Source: JAWWBG01 sp033721095
GTDB lineage: Bacteria; Actinomycetota; Nitriliruptoria; Nitriliruptorales; Nitriliruptoraceae
Assembly: GCA_033721095.1 (NCBI GenBank)
Contig: JAWWBG010000074.1
Coordinates: 1 to 10,891 of the forward strand
Direction of reading: 5' to 3'
Length of the DNA stretch: 10,891 nt
Positions within the stretch are counted from its first letter, which is position 1; each line of letters opens with the position of its first letter. Shown here in pieces: positions 1-5,405 of this stretch. The position numbers and the translations under genes are program-made. The notes beneath the pieces are model-generated. The model searched no databases, was not told where the DNA came from, and was given only the letters and a program-made list of their open reading frames with translations.

Positions 1-731
1 CGGTCGGCCTGGACGTGTGATCCCAGCCCGACCGGGACACCGTGGACCACGATCTCGATCACGCCACCGAGGGTGTCCCGCTCCTGCTTGGCCCGGTCGA
101 TGCGCGCCTGCATGCGCGCGGAGGCGTCGGCGTCGAGGCACCGGACCGGGTCCTGGTCGATGGCGTTGCGGTCCTCGGGGGTGGGCAGTTGGGGCTCGCC
201 GACGGCCTCATCGCCGATGCAGACGACATGACTCAGCACGCGGACGCCGACGGCATCCAGCAGGTCCATCGCCAAGGTCCCGATCACGACCCGCGCGGCC
301 GTTTCACGTGCCGACGCCCGTTCGAGCGCGTTGCGGACGTCGGTGTAGCCGTACTTGAGGGACCCCACGAGATCGGCGTGACCCGGCCGGGGCCGGGTCA
401 GCGGCTCGCCGCGTCCGGTCGCCGCGACCGCGTCGGGATCCGCTGGCTCCTCGACGGCCATGGCGTCGGTCCACTTGGGCCATTCGGTGTTGTGGATCAC
501 GACGGCGACCGGCGAGCCGAGCGTGCGACCGTGGCGGACGCCCCCGAGGATCTCGAGCTTGTCGACCTCGAAGTCCATCCGGGGTGAGCGGCCGTAGCCC
601 ATGCGGCGGCGGGCCAGCTCGTCGCCGAACCGTTCCACGGACACGGGCAGCCCCGCCGGCAGCCCTTCGCAGGTCGCCACCAGCGCCGGACCGTGGGATT
701 CCCCCGCGGTCAGGAAACGCAGCCGAGTCAC
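1..731 (-). CDS. aroC: Chorismate synthase, C-terminus cut by window edge
   Basis: Chorismate synthase converts 5-enolpyruvylshikimate 3-phosphate to chorismate, the last step of the shikimate pathway, using reduced FMN in the cytoplasm. The 243 complete codons visible are about 60% of the usual ~390 residues. The N-terminus reads MTRLRFLTAGESHGPALVAT, with the family signature GESHG at residues 10-14 (catalytic His13). RPRPGHAD at 113-120 is the FMN/substrate region, and ERASARETAARVVIGTL at 137-153 matches the second family signature. The visible end, GLGSHVQADR, matches the conserved GLGSH segment. It most resembles the mycobacterial type (NTEWPKW at 81-87). The start is GTG at 731: an in-frame TGA lies only three codons upstream (738-740), so no longer start is possible, and a GGATGA lies about 8 bases before it. 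The nearby ATG at 741 is out of frame. The gene follows the prepilin peptidase after 68 bases. aroK and aroB would be expected beyond the edge, but that is inference. Confidence 0.96.
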   Translation of the reverse strand, partial: MTRLRFLTAGESHGPALVATCEGLPAGLPVSVERFGDELARRRMGYGRSPRMDFEVDKLEILGGVRHGRTLGSPVAVVIHNTEWPKWTDAMAVEEPADPDAVAATGRGEPLTRPRPGHADLVGSLKYGYTDVRNALERASARETAARVVIGTLAMDLLDAVGVRVLSHVVCIGDEAVGEPQLPTPEDRNAIDQDPVRCLDADASARMQARIDRAKQERDTLGGVIEIVVHGVPVGLGSHVQAD

Positions 732-799
732 GCGTCGTCATCCGTTCGGATCGCGGCGAGCGTACTGACGCCACCCTGCCGACCTGCTGCGTGGACAGG

Positions 800-1492
800 T
801 CAGAAGGCGACGCGCTCGGCGATCCAGTCGACGATCGGGTTGCCTGCCACGAGCACGACGATCGTGCCGATGGCGAGGTAGGGGCCAAACGGGATCCTGC
901 TGGCCAGCTTGGCCCGCCCGCTGGCCACCAGCCCGATGGCGACGACCACCGAGGCCGTGACGGATGCATAGCCGAAGACGACCAGCTCCCAGCCCCCGAG
1001 CCAGCCGAGACCAAGGCCGAGGCTGACGGCCAGCTTCACGTCACCGAGTCCCATCCCGCTCTGACCACGCAGGAGCCGGAACATCTCGGAGAACAGGAAC
1101 ATGCCCAGCGGCAGCAGGACGGCGGCGAACGCCGCCCGTCGCAGGTCGGCCATGGCATCGGTCCGGATGGCCTCGATCACGATCGGGATCCCGACCAGCA
1201 GCGGGAGCTTGAAGGTGAGCCGATCGGGGAGGATTCGTCGCCGCAGGTCGATGACGGTTCCAACGACGAGGCCCCAGGTCAGTGCGAGCAGGCCCGGGAG
1301 CGCCCACCCTCCCTCCTGGTGCCACGCCACGAGCGCGAAGAGGACCGTCGTGGTGGCCACCGTCGCAGCGAGGAGCCTGCGGGACGGTCGCGGGCCATCA
1401 GCGATGGGCGCGCGAACGGTCCACGGGGGGATCGCCAGCGCGCCGATCCAACCTGCCGGCAGTCCGGCCAGGGCTGCCAGCAGGACGGTCAC
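800..1492 (-). CDS. Type IV prepilin peptidase, compact A24 family
   Basis: This is an integral membrane aspartic protease that removes the leader peptide from type IV prepilins or related pseudopilins. The 230-residue product is almost entirely hydrophobic, with roughly six to seven membrane segments. The two catalytic aspartates of family A24 are visible: Asp82 in GTVIDLRRRILPDRLT and Asp151 in the GxGD motif (GMGLGDVKL, 146-154). The conserved RIPFGPYLA segment lies at 199-207. It is shorter than E. coli PilD/GspO-type enzymes (~225-290 residues with an N-terminal methyltransferase domain). The cysteine-pair N-methylation domain is missing and residues 21-37 hold only a short proline/arginine-rich loop, so cleavage is supported and N-methylation by this protein is not. 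The GTG start lies three bases after the stop of the DUF4388 gene, so the two are probably co-transcribed. A pilD or tadV-type role cannot be told apart without the substrate genes. Confidence 0.9.
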   Translation of the reverse strand: MTVLLAALAGLPAGWIGALAIPPWTVRAPIADGPRPSRRLLAATVATTTVLFALVAWHQEGGWALPGLLALTWGLVVGTVIDLRRRILPDRLTFKLPLLVGIPIVIEAIRTDAMADLRRAAFAAVLLPLGMFLFSEMFRLLRGQSGMGLGDVKLAVSLGLGLGWLGGWELVVFGYASVTASVVVAIGLVASGRAKLASRIPFGPYLAIGTIVVLVAGNPIVDWIAERVAF

Positions 1493-1495
1493 GGG

Positions 1496-2902
1496 TCAAC
1501 TCTTTCCCACGCCCTCGAGGAGACGGCGTGTCAGGTCTGCGGCATCGTGGCCCGGCTCGGGCTCCGGAAGCAAGCGTCCGTGTCGTTCCGACGTCGCGGC
1601 CAGCGAGACCTTGCGCGGCGGGGATCGCCGCTGACGGCGGCGGCTCGCACGGGCATCGTCCTCGTCGGCATCGTCCACGACGGTCGTGAAGACCTCGGGC
1701 TCGTCGCCGAGTTCGTCGCCCTCGTCGACCTCGATGCTGGTGCCGGTCCAGTCCTCGATGGGCTCGTTCGCGGGCGCGACGACCCCAGTGGCCGACGTGT
1801 CGCCCCCGACGTAGACCGCAGGCTCTTCGGACTCGTCGGACTCGACCGGCCCAGTTGGCGCCGAGGCGCGCGTCTCGGGTGCCCCGTCGGCGGCGTCCGT
1901 CATCGCGACCGGCTCGACTTCGACGACCGACGCGTCCTGCTCGTCCGTGGCGGTCGACTCCGCGGTGGTGGCCTGGGCGTGGTCTGCCGTCGCCGCCTCC
2001 GTGGCCGGTTCCAGGTCGGTGTCGGTCGTGGCCTCCTGATCGGAGGACGGGATCTCGGCCGCCGGAGCATCCGGCCCGGTCGCGGCGGTGTCCCAGTCGA
2101 GTCGGCCGGACAGCGTGCTCTTCGGATCCGAGCGAAGCTCGGCGAGCTCGAGCTCGAGCGGGAGCAGGGTGTCGGCAGCACCCGGATCGGCGTCGTCCTT
2201 GATCGCGACGGTGACCTCGACCAGGCCGGCGCCCACGAGTCGGTGCAGGGCGCTCGACACCTCGAACTCGCCGTCCCCGAGGACCTCGACGAGATCGGCG
2301 ACGGTCCGTCGTCCGTCGATGGCCGCAAGCAGTCGCCACGTCGGTGGGGTGATCTCCACCGCTTCCTGCTCGATTCGGGGAAGCATCCGGACGAGGGCTC
2401 CCGGTGCCGGGATGCTGGCCCGAATCTGTTCCCATTCCTCGGTTCGGACGGCCACGTCGTCCAACAGCTCCTCCGGCGGCCGCTGCACGCCGAGGTCGGC
2501 CACGCGGCCCGGGTCGAAGCGGAAACGTCCGGCCTCGACGCGTCCAAGGTCATACATCGCGTCGATCATGTGCTCCCACACGACCTCCTTGACCTGTTCG
2601 GCGGTCACGGCGCCGGCCCGGTAGGCGCTGCGCACGAGCTGGATGTCGGGGTCCGGGGTGGCAGCCGCGGCGGCCAGGTCAGGCGCCACCACCTCGGCGG
2701 TCAGGGCTCCCTTGGCAACCAGGCGACGGACGAGGCCGAGCTTGCCGACCTGCGACTGGACCATCCCGATGGCGCCGGAGATCAGGTCGATGCGACCACG
2801 AAGTCCGTCACCGACGACGTGGACGGAGCCCGTCTTCTCGGAATGGGACAGCAGCGAGAGGATCTCCGGGAGAGAAACGTCGTTGAGGGTTCCGGCGAGC
2901 AT
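1496..2902 (-). CDS. DUF4388 (PATAN-type) protein with acidic disordered tail
   Basis: The 468-residue soluble protein begins MLAGTLNDVSLPEILSLLSH, which is typical of the DUF4388/PATAN domain (first ~165 residues). In other bacteria these domains occur in regulators of type IV pili, gliding and signalling. Residues ~170-235 look like a small winged-helix-like unit (TWRLLAAIDGRRTVADLVEVL, then SALHRLVGAGLVEV). Residues ~236-417 are low-complexity, rich in Asp, Glu, Ala and Thr, and probably disordered. A basic patch, RRRQRRSPPRK, at 421-431 and a predicted amphipathic end, LTRRLLEGVGKS, follow. A longer reading frame runs upstream to 3019, but ATG 2902 is preferred: GGAGGAG at 2915-2909 sits six bases before it, and the domain begins exactly there. 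Its end is three bases from the prepilin peptidase start. That link to pili is my main functional inference; there is no visible enzymatic motif. Confidence 0.85.
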   Translation of the reverse strand: MLAGTLNDVSLPEILSLLSHSEKTGSVHVVGDGLRGRIDLISGAIGMVQSQVGKLGLVRRLVAKGALTAEVVAPDLAAAAATPDPDIQLVRSAYRAGAVTAEQVKEVVWEHMIDAMYDLGRVEAGRFRFDPGRVADLGVQRPPEELLDDVAVRTEEWEQIRASIPAPGALVRMLPRIEQEAVEITPPTWRLLAAIDGRRTVADLVEVLGDGEFEVSSALHRLVGAGLVEVTVAIKDDADPGAADTLLPLELELAELRSDPKSTLSGRLDWDTAATGPDAPAAEIPSSDQEATTDTDLEPATEAATADHAQATTAESTATDEQDASVVEVEPVAMTDAADGAPETRASAPTGPVESDESEEPAVYVGGDTSATGVVAPANEPIEDWTGTSIEVDEGDELGDEPEVFTTVVDDADEDDARASRRRQRRSPPRKVSLAATSERHGRLLPEPEPGHDAADLTRRLLEGVGKS

Positions 2903-2908
2903 GGGGAT

Positions 2909-2915
2909 CTCCTCC
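2909..2915 (-). promoter_or_regulatory. Strong Shine-Dalgarno site of the DUF4388 gene
   Basis: Reads GGAGGAG on the minus strand, six bases before the ATG at 2902. It is the clearest ribosome binding site in the window and decides the start against the longer upstream frame. The strength of this site contrasts with the coupled, weakly preceded starts of the other genes, which fits independent translation after a transcript break. Confidence 0.8.
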
Positions 2916-2967
2916 ACGGAAATCGCGGCATGCTCCATGCATCGGCTGGCCGGAGGGGTGACAACAG

Positions 2968-3003
2968 GGCCGATCGGACCTGCAAGGAGTGGTCCGATCG
3001 GCC
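2968..3003 (-). terminator. Long perfect stem-loop after aroE, likely terminator or attenuator
   Basis: Two perfect 13-base arms (ggccgatcggacc at 2968-2980 and ggtccgatcggcc at 2991-3003) flank a 10-base loop, 25 bases beyond the aroE stop. Such a stem is very stable at this GC content. No run of U follows on the minus strand (CTGTTGTCACC comes next), so it is not a classical Rho-independent terminator. Actinobacteria often have terminators lacking U tracts, so termination or attenuation is plausible. It could instead protect the 3' end of the upstream mRNA or regulate the DUF4388 gene. Confidence 0.5.
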
Positions 3004-3010
3004 TGGTCCG

Positions 3011-3027
3011 GCGGGCCACGGGCCCGC
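3011..3027 (-). terminator. Second short stem-loop directly after aroE stop
   Basis: A perfect 7-base inverted repeat (gcgggcc, loop acg, ggcccgc) begins only two bases beyond the aroE stop codon and seven bases ahead of the larger stem-loop at 3003-2968. All 14 paired bases are G or C. Together they look like a tandem hairpin ending the alaS-aroE transcript. Taken alone this one could be chance in such GC-rich DNA. Confidence 0.35.
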
Positions 3028-3028
3028 G

Positions 3029-3883
3029 TCAGGCGATCCCCAACGCCGCGACGGCGTGAGCAGACATCAGCCCGGCGGGAGCCGGATGGCCCGTCCATGT
3101 CTCGAAGGACAGCTCGGCCTGCGCGACCAGCATCGAAATGCCGCCGTGGGCTTCGGCGTGGGCCTCCCGGGCATCGACCAGGAACGGCGTCGGCGCAGGC
3201 GTGTAGACGAGGTCGTACGCCACCTGTCCGCCGTGGAGCTCGTGAAAGGGGTCGGGGAGCCGCTCGCCCCGCATTCCCAGGGGCGTCGCGTTCACGACGA
3301 GCCCGGCGCTGCCCACGACAGCGGCCAGCTCGTCGTCGTCGGGGTGCGTGCTGTCGGCCGCGGGCGCACCGGCGCGCAGCGCCAGCCGCGCCAGGTCACT
3401 CGCGGCATCGAGCCGGCGCCCCACGACGACGATCCGCCGCTGTTGGCGCGCAAGCGCAACCACGGCGGCGCGAGCCGCGCCCCCGGTCCCGAGCAGCACC
3501 GCTGCCGTACCGCGTGGAACGCCGAGGTCGTCCAGTGCGTGCGCGAGCCCGCGCGCGTCCGTGTTGTCCCCCACGAGCCCGTCGGGCCCCCAGGACAGGG
3601 TGTTCGCCGCACCGACGAGATCGACTTCCTCGGTCACCCTGTCACAGCGGTCAATGACCGCCTGCTTGTGTGGAACCGTCACGTTCGCCCCGACCGCGCC
3701 GATGGCGCCGAGCCCGTCGATGGCCGCTCCGAGACGAGGAGGCTGGACGGGCAGCGCGACATACACCATGTCGATGTCGAGCTCCCGAAAGGCGGCGTTG
3801 TGCATGCTGGGAGAAACGGAGTGCTCCACCGGCCAACCCAGGAGGGCAACGAGGCGAGTCGACGCGGATGGCCACATCGTCAC
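3029..3883 (-). CDS. aroE: Shikimate dehydrogenase
   Basis: Reduces 3-dehydroshikimate to shikimate with NADPH in the shikimate pathway. The 284 residues are close to the family norm (~270-285). The substrate-binding N-terminal domain shows WPVEHSVSPSMHNAAF (17-32), NVTVPHK with catalytic Lys73, GAANTL (91-96) and GDNTDARG with catalytic Asp109. The NADP domain has the glycine-rich loop GTGGAARA (132-139) and VVGRR (153-157), followed by NATPLGM (198-204) and YDLVYTPAPTPFL (223-235). The C-terminal GGISMLVAQAELSFETWTG (247-265) is also conserved. All expected active-site residues are present, so it should be functional. The GTG start at 3883 overlaps the mltG stop (GTGA). An ATG two codons later is an alternative and would change little. 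It is the last gene before the tandem hairpins. Confidence 0.96.
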   Translation of the reverse strand: MTMWPSASTRLVALLGWPVEHSVSPSMHNAAFRELDIDMVYVALPVQPPRLGAAIDGLGAIGAVGANVTVPHKQAVIDRCDRVTEEVDLVGAANTLSWGPDGLVGDNTDARGLAHALDDLGVPRGTAAVLLGTGGAARAAVVALARQQRRIVVVGRRLDAASDLARLALRAGAPAADSTHPDDDELAAVVGSAGLVVNATPLGMRGERLPDPFHELHGGQVAYDLVYTPAPTPFLVDAREAHAEAHGGISMLVAQAELSFETWTGHPAPAGLMSAHAVAALGIA

Positions 3884-4950
3884 TGGCAGCGACCGTTCTC
3901 ACGGAAGCGGGCGACGTTTTGGTTGTGCTCGGACAGCGTCTCGGCGAACACGTGGGAGCCGTCACACACGGGCGCATCGAGGACGTAGTACAGCCACGAC
4001 ACCTCGTCAGGATTCGCCGCGGCACTGATCGACGCACGGCCCGCACCAGAGATCGGCGTCGGCGTCAGGCCCCCGCGTGTGTAGGTGTTGTAGGGGGTGT
4101 CGATCTCCAGGTCGGCGAGCAGCAGCGGGCCCGGCTTGTCGAGTCCATAGAGCACGGACGCATCGATGTTCAGCAGCATCCCGCGCTCGAGGCGGTTCGC
4201 GATGACCCCGGCCACGATGGGACGCTCCTCGTCGACGCGGGTCTCCCGCTCGATCAGCGACGCCATGACCAGCAACTCGTATGGCGGCCTGTCGGTGGCT
4301 GCGCCCTCGAGCACGGCGTCCATGACGGTGGTCAGCTGGTCCACCATGCGTTGCAGCACGTCCTGGGGTGTGGCCTCGGCGAGGACTTCGTAGGTCTCCG
4401 GGAACAGCAGCCCCTCGAACGGTTCCCGGATGTCCGAGGGCAGGGTGTTCGGTTCCGGGAACCAACTGGGCAGCTCCAGGAGTCCGTCCTCGTTGGCGCC
4501 GGCCGCGGCCCGCGCGTCCAGGACGGCCCGCAAGTCGTCGACATCGACGTGGGGCAGCTGCGAAGCGATCCGAGCGAGCGTCTCGGCGACGGTCAGCCCC
4601 TCCTGCACCGTGAACCGGAAGGAGTCGGGGCCTCGTGGTCCGTCCAGCAGCACGTCGATGGCTGCGTCGACGCTCATGTTCGTCCGGAACAAGTACACCC
4701 CGGCCTGGAGGTTGGCGTCGAGGTTGCGGCTGCGGGCCACGAGTCGGAACGCCAGCGAGGAACGAACGACCTCGCGATCCTGGAGCTGGTCGCCGATCTC
4801 GGCGGCCGAGGCCCCGGCGACGACGGTGACCTCGACTGGCTCGCCGCCCGCCTCGCCACCGAGCAGCCACCGGACGTACAGACCGCCCGCGCCGGCCAGC
4901 AGCAGGACCACCGCGGCGACGGCGATGACGATCCGGGCAGCGCGACTCAT
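3880..4950 (-). CDS. mltG: Endolytic murein transglycosylase MltG (YceG-like)
   Basis: MltG is a membrane-anchored lytic transglycosylase that cuts nascent peptidoglycan strands and helps set glycan chain length at the cytoplasmic membrane. The 356-residue product has a short cytoplasmic start (MSRAAR), one membrane segment at about 7-29, then an extracytoplasmic part. Residues ~39-110 form the small LysM-like region (VEVTVVAGASAAEIGDQL, then NLQAGVYLF). The catalytic domain includes GLLFPETYEV (180-189), VMASLIERET (228-237, Glu234 aligned with the catalytic Glu of E. coli MltG) and PYNTYTRGGLTPTPI (286-300). The segment GGLTPTPISGAG departs from the usual GLPPGPIxNPG, a mild variation. Its length is typical, though shorter than actinobacterial versions with long cytoplasmic extensions. 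The ATG overlaps the ruvX stop, and its own stop overlaps aroE. Confidence 0.94.
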   Translation of the reverse strand: MSRAARIVIAVAAVVLLLAGAGGLYVRWLLGGEAGGEPVEVTVVAGASAAEIGDQLQDREVVRSSLAFRLVARSRNLDANLQAGVYLFRTNMSVDAAIDVLLDGPRGPDSFRFTVQEGLTVAETLARIASQLPHVDVDDLRAVLDARAAAGANEDGLLELPSWFPEPNTLPSDIREPFEGLLFPETYEVLAEATPQDVLQRMVDQLTTVMDAVLEGAATDRPPYELLVMASLIERETRVDEERPIVAGVIANRLERGMLLNIDASVLYGLDKPGPLLLADLEIDTPYNTYTRGGLTPTPISGAGRASISAAANPDEVSWLYYVLDAPVCDGSHVFAETLSEHNQNVARFRENGRCQ

Positions 4951-5405
4951 CCGGTGCGCCGCCGTTCGAGTGCGAGCTGGAGGATCACGGCAGCGGCAAC
5001 CTTGTCGACGTCATCTCGTCCCGCACGGGCGTCCACACCCTGATCGCGCATGACGCGGGCGGCCTCGACCGTCGAGAAACGCTCGTCAACCAGGGCGACG
5101 GGCAGATCGTGGTGGGCGGCGAGCTGGTCCGCGACCTTGCGGGCACGGGCGCCTGCTCGACCCTCACGGTTCGCCAGCGTACGTGGGTGCCCGACGACGA
5201 CGCCGGATGCTGACAGGGAGCGGGCGAGGCCGGCGATCCGTGCGGCGAGGTCGACAACCGTCGCCTCGGGGTCGACGTCCACCGTCTGGTGGGGCGTCGC
5301 GATCGTCTGCTCGGGGTCGGACAGCGCGATCCCGATCCGCACGGTTCCGAGGTCGACGCCGAGGAGCCGGCCGGCCGGCAGCTCCCGCACATCGCGACGT
5401 GTCAC
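4947..5405 (-). CDS. ruvX: Putative pre-16S rRNA nuclease RuvX/YqgF
   Basis: RuvX (YqgF) is an RNase H-fold nuclease that matures the 5' end of 16S rRNA; older names call it a Holliday junction resolvase. The 152 residues match the family size. Motifs appear in order: LLGVDLGTVRIGIALSD with acidic Asp18, VVVGHPRTLANREG (69-82), ALVDERFSTVEA with Glu108 (104-115), and DDVDKVAAAVILQ with Asp134 (131-143). The three acidic positions expected for metal binding are therefore present. The second motif has His where many family members have Leu (VGLP). The GTG start lies inside the alaS stop (GTGA overlap), and its stop overlaps the mltG ATG. The alaS-ruvX-mltG-aroE order is widely conserved in actinobacteria and supports the identification. 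Confidence 0.95.
   Translation of the reverse strand: MTRRDVRELPAGRLLGVDLGTVRIGIALSDPEQTIATPHQTVDVDPEATVVDLAARIAGLARSLSASGVVVGHPRTLANREGRAGARARKVADQLAAHHDLPVALVDERFSTVEAARVMRDQGVDARAGRDDVDKVAAAVILQLALERRRTG

Noticed and set aside
740..751. Short palindrome (atccg-tt-cggat) just before aroC
   Set aside because: Five-base arms are too short to claim as an operator or regulator.
781..801. Six-base inverted repeat (gacctg/caggtc) at the end of the prepilin peptidase gene
   Set aside because: The arms are short with a 9-base loop and no U tract follows; chance is likely in GC-rich DNA.
304..1014. Minus-strand open frame spanning the aroC/prepilin peptidase junction
   Set aside because: It is out of frame with both genes; chorismate synthase motifs occur in the GTG 731 frame instead.
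2144..2158. Tandem gagctc repeat within the DUF4388 gene
   Set aside because: It simply encodes a Leu-Glu repeat in the protein and shows no wider array.
2903..3019. N-terminal extension of the DUF4388 protein up to 3019
   Set aside because: It would run through the hairpin region, and the strong ribosome binding site and domain start both point to 2902.
584..3988. Very long plus-strand open frame (1134 codons) antisense to aroC through aroE
   Set aside because: It runs opposite several clear genes, has Arg/Gly/Asp-rich composition with no recognisable domain, and is the expected shadow of GC-rich codon use.
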